This document shows positions 1-11,283 of a DNA stretch of 64,000 nt, piece after piece (the stretch's first letter is position 1; every line of letters begins with the position of its first letter). The notes beneath the pieces were generated by a model. It was not told where the DNA came from. It ran no database searches and worked only from the letters and a program-made list of their open reading frames with translations. The DNA is taken from positions 6,324,001 through 6,388,000 of the forward strand of contig JAEVHH010000003.1 of assembly GCA_017607445.1 (NCBI GenBank). The letters run 5' to 3'. This DNA comes from Histoplasma ohiense (lineage: Eukaryota > Ascomycota > Eurotiomycetes > Onygenales > Ajellomycetaceae). The position numbers were made by a program, and so were the translations under genes.

Positions 1-72
1 GCATCTAAAACTTCTGGTCAACTCTTGGGTTCGAGGTTACTTCTAGAAGCGCGCAAATAAAGGAAACCGTAC

Positions 73-528
73 CTCATTCAAAATTGGAGCCACGACATCC
101 TCGTAGATAATTACCTGATCTGCGGCAGGGGAAAACACTTTGTCGAAGTGATATTCTTTGTTTCCCATCGCGTTTGGCCCCATGGACAATTCTAGAGTTG
201 TTCCCTTGACCCCTGGAGTTGATACAACCACGCCACTGTTTTCCTTGACTTCTCTATCATTCCTACCCCGACACCGTACAACAACATGAATGTTTGTCCG
301 CTCAGCCGGTTGGAGTTCGGATTCCCTTTCCTTTCGCTTCAGTCCCGTACTTGGTTGCACGCTGGGTGATCGAATAGAACGAGTGGTGTTTGCATTGGAA
401 GGCCTTAGAGCAGTGGCTGGAGAGTCTGCTCGCTCACTAAGAATGGAGGCTCTAGTTCTCTGGGGTGGACGTGTCATGGCCTTCCGCAAGCCGCCCGCAG
501 CGGCTTGGGAGCGTGTTGCTCCGGCCAT
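73..528 (-). CDS. bimC: Kinesin-5 (BimC/Eg5) N-terminus, partial at window edge
   Basis: First coding exon of a mitotic plus-end kinesin of the BimC/Eg5 family, which crosslinks and slides antiparallel microtubules to build the bipolar spindle. About 77 residues of basic, Ser/Thr/Pro-rich head extension precede the start of the motor domain (NIHVVVRCRGRN, residues 79-90). That is followed by the family-like stretches ending KEYHFDKVFSPAADQ and VVAPILNE. The exon ends at base 73 with a GAG|gtacgg donor directly after the conserved PILNE. The following exon (P-loop GQTGTGKT) lies outside the window, so bases 1-72 are intron. The ATG at 526-528 is the first in frame. What is seen is 152 codons; the motor ATPase centre, stalk and BimC box are not visible. 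Confidence 0.85.
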
Positions 529-1061
529 GTGGCACAGAGTAAAACTGTTAACTCAGCAAAATCTTGGTGAGGAAATGGGGAAGTGAGGCACGTCTGCAAA
601 AGTCGTAGAATACCAGCTCACGAAATAGGTATCTATATAAATGCGCAATGAAAATAATAAATGATAGAGGCCGGAGAGCCGAGTGCGTCAAGAGCAGGAA
701 GAGAGATACTGCCGTCATCGATATGGTTGTTTGGATGAGAACAGTTTGTTTCCCAATGCGGTAAAAGGTAAACAAGTTGTTAACTGGTGTCTTACTAACA
801 CGGTCACACGTCACATGAACGCCAAGCCACGTGGATTGGATCATTCCGACCTCGGGAGCCGCATTTTGTCATGTCAAAGGGCATCCATGGAAACTATATA
901 TATATCTCGATATATTTACACCAGAGGCGGCTGTCAAACGGCGAACTCATTTCTACTCCTGATTCTCCTACGCATGCTACACGGCGTTGCGTGAACGTCT
1001 TAATATACGAAAACGACGTAATATGACCGCCAAGCACCTATGACTTGGCTACCTCAGCATC
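529..1061. other. Divergent intergenic region between bimC and PHAF1-like gene
   Basis: No coding sequence that I can support. It holds the upstream regions of two divergently transcribed genes. A short alternating TATATATATATC/GATATA stretch lies near 895-915. Confidence 0.5.
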
Positions 1062-2657
1062 ATGACCACCTCGAGAAATGCGACCCCGGCTCAGATCTTC
1101 CCCGGAAGGGGGATTGGGTTTCTAAGTACGGCTGGCTATTATAAGTATCGTTGTGTTAAGCCCGTGCTAACTGTTCCTTCTTCATTAGCTTTGGGAGCCT
1201 CTCTGCATCATACCATAACTCGCCTCAAAGCGCATCCCCATACTTACCCCTCCATTGACTTGTGCTACTCTTCGACCAATCCTATCCACTCCCCGATCCT
1301 TCTAAGCCTGCCAGAAAATGGCCTGCGACTACGATTTGATGGTCCGGATCAAAGACTTCGTCTGATAGAAGTGCTAGATTTCACTAAGATTCCTCTCACG
1401 TATAAATCACATGAGGTCCTCAAAGCCACTAAGCCTACAGAGCAACCACCACAGCTAGGGCCAAGTTTTCGTCATATTTACAACCGCATGTTTGGGCCAT
1501 CCTACCCAGGAGAATTCATTCCCGGTTCCTCAGGTTCAAAGTACGGAACCTATGTTCTTTCCTATCCCGGTATCGCCTTTTCATTTCCCTTGCTTCAGTC
1601 TGCGTGGTCCGAGCAATGCGATTTTGTATCTTTAATGTCGTCGGCGGCGGCATCTTCTGCTACTTCCATGGCTGTTTTCCAGGGATCATCGTGGGCGGAT
1701 GGCCGTTCTAATATGTTGACGCGACAACCCCAATATCCAAGATCAACTGCTCTTGCGGGGAAAAATCGAGAATCTGTCGCTGATGAAATAGAGGAGGTTA
1801 AAATCCATGGCGCAGGAAGGATTGAGTTTTTTCGCAGATCGGGGCCATCGATCTGGATTTCCCTCTCTGAGACCACACCACAAGACCTCGTCGCGGAATT
1901 TGGTCCTCCAGATGCTATTTACCGGAAAAACGATAGGCGTATCTCAATCCATGGGACCCAGACACTTGGTAACACGAACCTTAGACGAACAAGCCCTTCG
2001 CCTGGCCGCACAGCTGACCCCACAGACATGGATCCTTTGTCTGAAACTAGCGTGACGGATGATTCAGACGGCGAGAATTCTCCCACTTTCCAGCACAATC
2101 GGGCTACGCTGGCAACTGAGTGTTTCTATAACTATTTTGATCACGGGTTCGATGCCTTTGTCTCCCATCCAACGGTTTCTGGGCCACCGTTTCCAGGTTC
2201 ATCACATCCGGAGACGTCCACAATCTCACCACCCCCGCAGTTAGCCGTAACAAAGATCCTTCTGCATGGGAACGTGCCAGGGTCATACCCCTTCAATCGC
2301 CATAGGCGCAGCCGCTGGGTCCTAAATATTGATTCTGCCCGGGAACCTCTGACGTCGGAAACCCAATATGGCCAGCTATCAGACGAGTTGAAGCGAATCT
2401 GGAAGGGTTCCTACTCGAGCGAATCTGAGGAAATGGCCCTTCAAAGAGGAATGGTCCTCAACCGTGGCTGGGGCGATAGTCCTGGAAGCAGTGTCGAGCT
2501 TCTTGGTGGCTGGGAAGACAGCTCGGCCAGCAAAGCTTGGACTAGTTCAGTAAATGACGGCGGTCAAACACTGGGGAATACTGAGCTGTTTGGTTTCCCG
2601 GGCTTGCTTTTTGAAGTGCTGAAGAATGGAGCTATTAGTTGTTTGACTGTTTACTAA
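1062..2657 (+). CDS. PHAF1/UPF0183 family protein (C16orf70 homologue)
   Basis: Fungal member of the UPF0183/PHAF1 family; the animal protein binds phosphoinositides and joins autophagic membranes, but the fungal role is not established. The match rests on PGRGIGFL + TLGASLHH near the N-terminus, IKIP-like blocks, VAEFGPPDAIYRKNDRR and ECFYNYFDHGFDAFV. The reading frame is open from ATG to stop, but residues encoded by 1126-1188 do not belong to the family. That stretch is a 63-nt intron (A|gtacgg ... gtgctaactg ... cattag), and splicing restores GIGFLTLGASLHH. The spliced protein is 510 aa. Because the intron is a multiple of three and stop-free, retention would give a 21-residue insertion instead of a truncation. 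The C-terminal third contains a Ser/Pro/Asp-rich, probably disordered insert. Confidence 0.8.
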   Translation: MTTSRNATPAQIFPGRGIGFLSTAGYYKYRCVKPVLTVPSSLALGASLHHTITRLKAHPHTYPSIDLCYSSTNPIHSPILLSLPENGLRLRFDGPDQRLRLIEVLDFTKIPLTYKSHEVLKATKPTEQPPQLGPSFRHIYNRMFGPSYPGEFIPGSSGSKYGTYVLSYPGIAFSFPLLQSAWSEQCDFVSLMSSAAASSATSMAVFQGSSWADGRSNMLTRQPQYPRSTALAGKNRESVADEIEEVKIHGAGRIEFFRRSGPSIWISLSETTPQDLVAEFGPPDAIYRKNDRRISIHGTQTLGNTNLRRTSPSPGRTADPTDMDPLSETSVTDDSDGENSPTFQHNRATLATECFYNYFDHGFDAFVSHPTVSGPPFPGSSHPETSTISPPPQLAVTKILLHGNVPGSYPFNRHRRSRWVLNIDSAREPLTSETQYGQLSDELKRIWKGSYSSESEEMALQRGMVLNRGWGDSPGSSVELLGGWEDSSASKAWTSSVNDGGQTLGNTELFGFPGLLFEVLKNGAISCLTVY

Positions 2658-3121
2658 TTTGGATTAATTATATTCCTTCAGCTGCTTGCTTTCTGGGGCG
2701 TTAAAATGTGATGTTTGTGGGTGGCATGTGGACATGTATACTTGAGCATACATATTTCATGTTGTTTTGTTATTGTATTAAACCCTTTGTCTTAGAATTA
2801 TCACACACACACATATTGCATCAGTTGAGATTGTTGAGGATCGTATTCATAATAATTAACACTTAACCCAGAAAACAATATACAAAAACAGCAACGAACC
2901 AGCCTAGTTACGTCATAGTAATTTTATCAAGGTTAGAAGCGCGCGGCTAATGAAGGTCTACGGCTTGATTTTAAATTTACTGTATTTAGAGTTCGACGTG
3001 CGTATTTTTTCTGCAGGTCAACCCTCTGAACAATCAACCCAATCCCTCAACCTAAAACTTCTAATCTACTAATATTCGAGCCTTCGACGCCCAGGCCGAG
3101 ATATGCTGCAATAACAGGAAC
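2658..3121. other. Intergenic, tandem PHAF1-like / IleRS
   Basis: 3' end of the upstream gene and promoter of the synthetase gene. There is a short CA run (2804-2814) and AT-rich sequence; no gene seen. Confidence 0.5.
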
Positions 3122-6100
3122 ATGCCAGAGTTGCCACCATCCCTTGCTCGATCCTGGTCGTCGACGCTCAAACTTCCCAAGTCAACTTTTCCCCCTCGTG
3201 TTTCGTTGACCGACCAGGTCAAGTACTTAGAACGATGCACACATGACCTCTATAGCTGGCAGCAGCGCCACCGTCCGAATGAAAATCGATTCGTCCTCCA
3301 TGATGGCCCTCCATATGCCAATGGCGACCTACATGTCGGTCATGCTTTGAATAAAATCCTGAAGGACATCATTTGTCGGGTGCAGTTGGCGGCTGGGAAG
3401 CGAGTTCATTTTGTGCCGGGCTGGGATTGCCACGGACTACCAATTGAGTTGAAGGCATTGCAGACACAAAAGGGACTGGGGATACTTGAAGCAGGTAGGA
3501 ATGGAAACGGAAGTGCTGCAGCGATTCGTAGAGCGGCCAGGCAGCTGGCTGAAAAGACGGTTCTGGAACAGATGAAGGGTTTTCATAAGTGGGCAGTCAT
3601 GGCGGATTGGGAGAATGCGTGGAAAACGATGGATAAGAGTTTCGAGAAGAGGCAGCTGGATGTATTTCTTAAAATGGTGGAGAAAGGCTTGATTCATCGG
3701 CGATTCAAGCCTGTGTATTGGTCTCCTTCATCGCGCACAGCGCTAGCAGAGGCTGAGTTGGAGTATAAAGAGGATCACAAATCTACAGCCGGACTAGTAA
3801 AATTTCCTCTTGTGTCCATGCCGTCTAAACTACGCGATATGCTACCATCAAATACCACTGAGATCTCGGCTGTCATCTGGACGACTACACCGTGGACATT
3901 GCCTGCCAATGCAGCCATCGCTGTGAGCCCTACCTTGGAATACTCTATTGTGAAATCGGAAAAGCATGGATATCTCGTTGTTGGCTCATCTCGGCGCGAA
4001 TATATTCAAACGTTGTTACAAGGAGAGGAAGTAACAGTAATAGGCTCGCCAATTCTAGGTTGTGAGTTAGTCTCCGAATCCACATATCTCCCGCTTTTCA
4101 AGGACGGGTCCGTTCCCCAGCCCGTCATTGCTGCAGATTTTGTGACAGCGGATAGTGGTTCTGGTCTTGTTCATTGCGCTCCTGGCCATGGAATGGAGGA
4201 TTATGAAGTTTGCCAAGCTCACGGGATCGCATCTCATACTCCGGTTGATGATGCAGGTTTGTTCACGGATGCGGCCATGCCTTTGAACCCTTCAATGCTC
4301 AGTGGGAAGTCTGTACTTGGCGATGGAAATCGAGAGGTCTTGCGATATGTGGAGAGCAAGGGCCAGCTACTTGCTAAACACACGTATGAGCATAAATACC
4401 CGTATGACTGGCGGTCAAAGCTTCCTGTGATAGTACGTGCTACTGAGCAGTGGTTCGCTGATGTTAGTGATATCCGTGACTATGCGCTCCGGGCATTGGA
4501 AGATGTGCAATTTATTCCTTCAATGGGAAAGTCACGACTAGAGAGCTTCATTAAAAGTCGCAGCGAGTGGTGTATATCACGGCAGCGAGCTTGGGGAGTG
4601 CCGATTCCTGCCCTCTACCATCGAGAAACTGGGGAGGCAATTCTGACGAAGGAATCGGTGTCTCATATCTTGAAGGTTATCGACGAACGTGGAATCGACG
4701 CCTGGTGGACAGATGATGAAAACGACCCTACTTGGATTGCTGCTTCTATTAGGGAAACATCTTCTGGTGCTGCCTATAAACGAGGCACAGACACTATGGA
4801 CGTGTGGTTTGATAGTGGATCCAGCTGGACGCAAGTGAAAACTCCCGCTTCGGTCGAAGGTTATGCGGCTGATGTGTACCTCGAAGGAACAGACCAGCAT
4901 AGAGGGTGGTTTCAATCAAGCCTCTTGACATATGTTGCTTACAATCTAGGCTTGGGGGAAAAAACTGGCATTTCTCGAGCGCCATTTAAAACCCTCATCA
5001 CCCATGGATTTACTCTTGACAAAGATTCTCGGAAGATGAGTAAGTCGATTGGGAACGTGATTAGCCCAGATCAAATCTTGGATGGGACGCTTCTACCTCC
5101 ATTAAAGTTGAAAAAGATGAAGGGACAGGAAAAGAAGCCGACTGCGCCTGTATTTGACGCCCTGGGAACCGATGCGCTAAGGTTATGGGTCGCTAGCAGC
5201 GATTACACCAAGGACATAGTTATCAGTCAGCCTGTTCTTAAGACCGTCCACACCAACCTTCACAAGTACCGGGTAACCTTCAAACTCCTTCTCGGATCTC
5301 TGCAAGATTTCGACCCAAGCTGCACAGTCCCACACGAGTCCTTACGCATTATTGACAAAATCGCACTGCTCCAGCTTCGAAAACTCATCAATATCTGCCA
5401 GGACGCATATTCAAGCTTTGAGTTCTACCGCGCAATCACAGCTATCAATAAATGGGCTAATTTAGACTTTTCGGCTTTCTACATCGAATCTCTCAAAGAT
5501 CGCCTGTACGCTGATTGTCCCAATAGTCTTAGCAGAAGAGCCGCGCAGACAACCCTCTGCCACATATATTATCATTTCCAAAACCTCCTAGCGTCTTTGG
5601 TACCCAACCTCGTCGAAGAATCATGGGAACACACACCGGAATTGATTAAAACCAAATTTGATCCCCCGTTACACCGCATCATGACCAAACCTCCACCTGA
5701 GTGGCAAAATGACGAACTGGAAGAAATATTCCCGCTACTTATGGCTATTAACACAGCAGTTAAAACCATGCAAGAAAACGCCCGCAATAGAAAGGAGATG
5801 GGCTCATCACTACAGACATTCGTGCACATCTCCGTCTCCTGTAGCGCCGCAGAGGCGTCAATCTTCGAAAAATTCGGCTATGAATTACAAGACCTCTTCG
5901 TCGTTTCTTCCGTTACTGTCGGGTACAATAATGCAGCACTTCCACCTGAAATCGAAGCTGCTGAGTGGAAATACAGCTCAGATTTCGAGTTCCCCGGCGG
6001 GAGTGCGCGTGGACATGTTTGGATATATACCCCACAAGCGATCAAGTGTGGGCGATGCTGGCGATATGCGGTGCCGTTGGAGCCTAAGCAGGACGACCCG

Positions 6101-6184
6101 TTGTGCCAGCGGTGCATAGATGTTGTGGGAGAGCTACCTAGGGTGAACCACGAGCTTACTGGTGCAGCTTCTACCAGTAACTGA
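3122..6184 (+). CDS. ISM1: Isoleucyl-tRNA synthetase, mitochondrial
   Basis: Class I aminoacyl-tRNA synthetase charging mitochondrial tRNA-Ile. Single uninterrupted exon, 1020 aa. The N-terminus is basic and Ser-rich without early acidic residues (MPELPPSLARSWSSTLKLPK), consistent with a mitochondrial presequence. Catalytic signatures are visible: the HIGH motif as HVGH at about residues 71-74 within a GPPYANGDL context, and KMSKS near residue 639 (SRKMSKSIGNVISPDQ). The WTTTPWTLPAN and GTGLVH-like SGLVHCAPGHGMEDY segments belong to the editing (CP1) domain. The C-terminus carries the IleRS zinc knuckle CGRCWRY ... CQRC. Cytosolic IleRS is longer and lacks this bacterial-type C-terminal knuckle, so the organellar assignment is favoured. 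It lies head-to-tail with the gene upstream and convergent with the large minus-strand gene downstream. Confidence 0.93.
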   Translation: MPELPPSLARSWSSTLKLPKSTFPPRVSLTDQVKYLERCTHDLYSWQQRHRPNENRFVLHDGPPYANGDLHVGHALNKILKDIICRVQLAAGKRVHFVPGWDCHGLPIELKALQTQKGLGILEAGRNGNGSAAAIRRAARQLAEKTVLEQMKGFHKWAVMADWENAWKTMDKSFEKRQLDVFLKMVEKGLIHRRFKPVYWSPSSRTALAEAELEYKEDHKSTAGLVKFPLVSMPSKLRDMLPSNTTEISAVIWTTTPWTLPANAAIAVSPTLEYSIVKSEKHGYLVVGSSRREYIQTLLQGEEVTVIGSPILGCELVSESTYLPLFKDGSVPQPVIAADFVTADSGSGLVHCAPGHGMEDYEVCQAHGIASHTPVDDAGLFTDAAMPLNPSMLSGKSVLGDGNREVLRYVESKGQLLAKHTYEHKYPYDWRSKLPVIVRATEQWFADVSDIRDYALRALEDVQFIPSMGKSRLESFIKSRSEWCISRQRAWGVPIPALYHRETGEAILTKESVSHILKVIDERGIDAWWTDDENDPTWIAASIRETSSGAAYKRGTDTMDVWFDSGSSWTQVKTPASVEGYAADVYLEGTDQHRGWFQSSLLTYVAYNLGLGEKTGISRAPFKTLITHGFTLDKDSRKMSKSIGNVISPDQILDGTLLPPLKLKKMKGQEKKPTAPVFDALGTDALRLWVASSDYTKDIVISQPVLKTVHTNLHKYRVTFKLLLGSLQDFDPSCTVPHESLRIIDKIALLQLRKLINICQDAYSSFEFYRAITAINKWANLDFSAFYIESLKDRLYADCPNSLSRRAAQTTLCHIYYHFQNLLASLVPNLVEESWEHTPELIKTKFDPPLHRIMTKPPPEWQNDELEEIFPLLMAINTAVKTMQENARNRKEMGSSLQTFVHISVSCSAAEASIFEKFGYELQDLFVVSSVTVGYNNAALPPEIEAAEWKYSSDFEFPGGSARGHVWIYTPQAIKCGRCWRYAVPLEPKQDDPLCQRCIDVVGELPRVNHELTGAASTSN

Positions 6185-6640
6185 TACTGTGTGAATTAGT
6201 ATTACGATGTATTGCCGTTTTCATTGGTGATTTGTATGTATATAGACACTCTTGTACCATAGACCTACTATGCAGCTAACTCATTTTGTCCTCTACTCTA
6301 CTACTTGAGTGATTTTCGTTTAACGGTTTTTGTTCCAACATCTGAGTGGAAGGCTGGCTCCACGACAACCAGTTAGGACCAGCAACAAGCGTTGCAACAG
6401 GCCAATCAAGCCGAATCCACAGCCAAGCTAATCATCATCCGATCTACCAGCCAAGTCCAGGCAATGGATAATCTGTGAATATTGGCGATGTGGAGGCTCC
6501 TCTAATAACATAGGTGATTTATTGATTACCTTATCTTATTTAATATAAATCTTTCAATTACGGAAGTTCCATTAATATCGACAGCTAAATAGCTAAAACG
6601 AAAAAGGGACGGAAGATTCGAGCCAAAAGTACTTCCACAA
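6185..6640. other. Convergent 3' intergenic region
   Basis: Two convergent gene ends meet here. AT-rich between about 6500 and 6600; no gene seen. Confidence 0.5.
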
Positions 6641-9600
6641 TCAATCATACCATCCGTCTTGCAGTCCATTCAAAAAGGCGCTATCAACATTGATAAAGCT
6701 CTTCCAATAATCCACTTCTAGTCTCCAAGGCTGAGTCTGCACAGCAAATGTTACTGCCGACGTCAGCAAGAGCAGTTCTTCCTCATCCTCCGCAAGTATA
6801 AGTATCATATCCCGTTTAATCACAACTTTGTCACGTAGAACTTTCTTGTAGGGATCAAGCCGCTGCTGAAGGTTGTTGTGCATACTCCAGTCAGAGAATG
6901 GCATATCTTTTGGAATAAAGCGCCAGGACCACGCACGTCCTATCTCATCGATGAACGAGGTCCAGAGGCGATTGTCATAGCCAATCATCAGAGGATAGAA
7001 ATGTGAGCCAGACCACACTCTGAGAAAGGAGTAGCGCGCATTTGGCCGGGAAGCCGCGTGGGATTTAATGGTGTTACGCAAGAAAGAGATAGAGATTTTG
7101 GAGGGATCTTCGCGCCCGGGAGGCATGTGAATTTCATGCAACATCTTGCGGAAATCGATGAAGAGATCGAGAGGACGGTCCTTCTCACAGCTGCCGAATG
7201 CTTGGCCTGGGATCAGCTCCGGCGGCTCATAGCATAGGCAGATAACGCCCTCCTTGAAAACTATATTCTTGTTAGACTTCGCTGTACATGATAAATGTTT
7301 GCGCTTGCGCAATCAAATGGGTTAACTCACGGTGGGCAATTTTTGGCCGCAGTGCGACGTCCCATTCCGGAGAAAGCTCGTCCAGAAGATGTGTCTGATT
7401 TTTCTGGCATCTCTCTGCAATTCCATCCAACTCTTCGAAAAATTTATTGCCTCTGGATGTGGGGCATTGATAGCCTCTTCTATCTGGAAGCGTTTTGCTG
7501 CGCTCAACTTGTCTGAAAAGCATAGATTTTTTAATTTCATCCCCCTCTGTGCAATTGTCAAAGAAAACATTCCCTGCTGGGAAAAACAATGACGTCATCA
7601 AGCCTGCACGCCGCGCATCTCCTCGAATCCTTGAATGAGTTCCCAGAGGGTAGTCCAGAAATACCAAAGGCTTCCACCAGTTTGCTACTGTTGCTGTCAT
7701 GTAGTGGAAATTTACCTCACATTTGGAACGGATTTGGAGGAGTTCGTTCCACTGAGCAAAACCGTTAGGCTCCAGATCCGCCCGGTGCCAGGCTTCCTTG
7801 AAAACTGGATACAAAAGTCAGCAACAATTGTTTGTACTTTGTGCTGGAGAGAGTAGAACGAGTGGATAGTTTTGAAAATCATCGCTGTGCCACTTACCTT
7901 TGGCTTTATGACGGTCTATAAATTCCATAAATTCAAGGTGCATGTCATCAACACCCTCTGGTCTATGTCCCAATGTTTCCAAGAGGTCATTTGCCTTTTC
8001 CAGCGCATCGATAAAATCGTCCACAATGGTACCGGATTGGCTACTATTCCATTGGTATCAGCGCACTTTCTGCACCAGAGGGTTCGCTTTTCCAAGGTGA
8101 ACACATAGAAAGAGCGGGTATTCATACGAGTTTGATAGGTCACGGCCCCCCTCGCTCTCTCCGTCTTTATCTTGAGATTTATCAGACTCCTCCAGTTTTA
8201 TTTCACCACTCTGATTTAGCGAGCTACTATCCGAGAAATCGGATTCTTCCCACTCGTCCTCTTCCACGTCGGAATAATACTCATCAGAGTTAAATTCCTC
8301 AGAATTATATTCCTCATCAGTATCGAGATCGTAGGCAAAACGATTAGCATAATTTTTGATCCGTCCTTGCTCGAAGTCTGTCAATTTGTTCCTTATCGTT
8401 TTCAAGCGATTCGACGTAGTTTTTCCCGTTAATTCTTCGGAGAAAAGGATAGCGTCCTCCAATGCGTCGGCTTCGTTATATTTCACCTGATTCGGCAGGC
8501 CAGTTCCGAGTTTACCTTTAGATGTACGGAAACGAAATATTGTATCCTCTCTCTCATACACATCACACACACTCTCTACCTGCTCTCCCGGCTTGATGTC
8601 TCGGATTCGATGAGTCTCAGGGTCTCTGGTTACCGTTTTCAAATATGGTGCGGAAGAACCGAGAATATCAGCTGGCCGAGTGACACGATGCGCCTTGTAC
8701 AACATCTATTAAGCGTCAGTGTGGGATGGTTAAAAAGAAAATGCAAAAGATGATATGGAATCAAACCTCAATTATGCCGCTGTGCAATGCCTCAAACGGC
8801 TCACCAGGTGTGGAACTCCAAATATATATGTCATAAAAATCATGGAATCCAAGCCGAAAAGCTCGCCTTCTCTCCATCTCGTTGAAAAATGCCTCATCGA
8901 CTTGCTTGATTACATTCCATGGAGCCCGAGAACCCCGCCGATGGCCAATCTTTTCGCGGAAGAGCCAGGCGTTGTTGTCTGGGGGCTTCACGATGATTTT
9001 GCCAGTTTTGCCATCCCGGACGACCAGCATCATGCGAGAGGCTTGCATTGATACATATTGAAGGAATCTGCGAGTGATAAGGTTACTACGTTTCATTTGA
9101 GCGCATACATAGTTTCTCCCTTCTCGAACAGCTTGATTCCGGCCGCGGCCCGTGGTCCTCTCTTCACTAAGTGTCAGCATTGTTGCCTTGGATTCGATGT
9201 AAAACGGTATGAAGCCCTATGAAGAGAGTGAATGAGCTCTTTTATTCTCTGAGGTGATGGGGGAATCGTACACTTACCATTGAGAGGAAGGCTGTATGCA
9301 TGGAATGGCTCGTCGACAGTAACCACGACGTTGACGGGAAATAGTTATAGCTAGCCAGGGTATTCAGTTCAAAGAACTCTTCCCACGATTTGCAAAGTTC
9401 CGCCGCTCTAAATAAATTGCAATCCTTTGCAAAGATACTGAATTGAAGCCAACCTCCGCGGGACATGGACTTGGTGCTAGGGTAGCTGTAGATGTGTCGG
9501 CCGCAAAGCTTGACTCGGATTTTCCATTGAATACCACTGTCATCACCATCCAATTTCCCAAAGTCAATTGCTGAGCCTTGTCCCTCTCTTGCACCGCCGG

Positions 9601-11283
9601 CATCCAAGGTTTCCTTTCGCCTCTCGCGCTTAGCAAACATCTTCTTCTCTCTCTTTGATTGCCATGTGTCAGGGATATTATGTCGTCGGCGCGAACGAGG
9701 AACTACCCAGTCATTATCATCATCTTCGTCATCCGACTCGGGCTCCTCTTCTTCTTCATTAGAATCGGACTCTTCCGCACTCTCAGCATTACCGCGAGCG
9801 AAATCCGCACATGCATCACGAATATCTTGTAGTTGTGGCTGCTCCAGTTTCAAACATATATCCCTGAGGTCGTTTATAGCCAATTCAGGATCATTTAAAA
9901 AATCATGAATCGTAGAGGCTCGCAGAGCAATTGGCAAGAGAATAGAATTTCCTAGTAGCAATCGACAGAAAAGGAGGTTCTTGATTTCAACCATATCGTC
10001 CAATAGCTGGTCAACTTCGTCTGCAGCAACGGGGCAGATCCGATCCGACGTGACTTCTGGCTTCTCAGGTGTACCTTTGATTAACAAAGACGCACCCTCA
10101 AGTCTAGCTCCTTCAATAAGCCGAGTACGCATTTCTTCGCGGGTTTCGATATTTTCGACATTCGGATCAGAGTTTCCAGTACTCTTTTGGGCAAGAGTTG
10201 ATTTAGTCTCCGTCCCGGAAGGGGTAGGAGTGCCTTTCCGCTTTTTGCTTTTCTTTTTATTCTTAGAAGAGGCAGTAAGAGGAATTTCCTTTGAAGTGGC
10301 TGCGTGGTCTTCTTGGGTGAAGGGTAAAGCTGTAACATTACTCTGAACATCATAGTCATTATCTAGCCCCTCTGACATTGCGACATTCCCCTGAGCAATT
10401 TCCCGTGGGTGTGCTTCCGTTAGCCAAAGGAAATGCTCGATCAAACTAATATAAGTGCCACGTTCATTGTCGAGTACATCTTCAATCGGATCCCAGGATT
10501 CTGCATCTTGTGCAAGCCGCTCCTCGTACGCCTTTTGAAGAAAATCATCTTGTTTTTTCTGCTGTTCTTTTAGACGTAGTTCACGCATACGCCGATCAAC
10601 TTCTTTCACTTGCCTCCTGAAGAGCGCAGCCTCTCGCTTAACCTTCCTCCTCTCATTCTCGCGCATTTTATCTTCCTCCTGCTGGCATTCCATCGTCCAT
10701 TGGAACCACTTGCGTTTCTTATAGAGGACCTCTGCGGTTCTGCGAGTGACCCTTTCCAAAGCCGTGGCAACAGTTAGCTTTTGCTGTAAAAGTGTGTCTA
10801 GATATTTCTGGTGGCCGTAGTCCATGGCCTGCGCGTAGAAATGGCTATGATGCAGTTTCCGGGCTTTGATCACGCGGTCAAGTAAATGATATGTTTTCAA
10901 CAGGTGGTCGTGGATTTCTGACAGCACACTCTCATTCCCAAGGTCTTCAAAGAAGTCATTGGCAAGTTTTGCCGATCTTTTGGCCAGTTGTTCGTGAGGG
11001 CAGGAACGAAGTTCGTCCAATTTTGCATTCCTATTTTTGTAGCCCATATAAAGACCTATACATATATCGTCTCAGATGGATCATTGTAATATGATTATCT
11101 TTTGCTTAACGCGGATCACAACATACCACGACACTGCCTGGAGTGAAACGCACAAAACAAGCCGTTAGATGATGTTGCAAGTGCCTTGCAGGGCTTCTCA
11201 TCCACAAGACTCAGCGCGCTGCATTTCTTGTTACCGTTGCCCACGGAAGCAGACTGCTCAAGATCTGTATTTAGGGTGGACAT
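6641..11283 (-). CDS. Large uncharacterised conserved fungal protein, 7 exons, 1399 aa
   Basis: I do not recognise a characterised homologue. The exons are 11283-11127, 11055-9278, 9216-8767, 8705-8128, 8040-7898, 7804-7331 and 7260-6641. All six junctions keep phase and total 1400 codons. The N-terminus has a zinc-binding-like cluster C21-X10-C32-X11-C44-X2-H47, resembling the spacing of WRC/C3H knuckles. A Lys/Glu/Arg-rich coiled coil follows (about residues 170-230, RRKVKREAALFRRQVKEVDR). Then come a basic KSKKRK patch, an acidic tract (ESDSNEEEEEPESDDEDDD) next to RSRRRH, a middle globular region (AHRVTRPADILGSSAPYL), a second Asp/Glu/Tyr tract and a tryptophan-rich globular C-terminus. 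The basic and acidic patches suggest a nuclear protein; that is inference only. The 61-nt intron 9217-9277 joins parts that otherwise look like two genes, since FLSM|GFIPFYIES is in phase with consensus splice sites. Confidence 0.75.

Noticed and set aside
10081..10359. Second minus-strand frame inside the large gene
   Set aside because: It is a shadow of the acidic/basic tract of the spliced protein.
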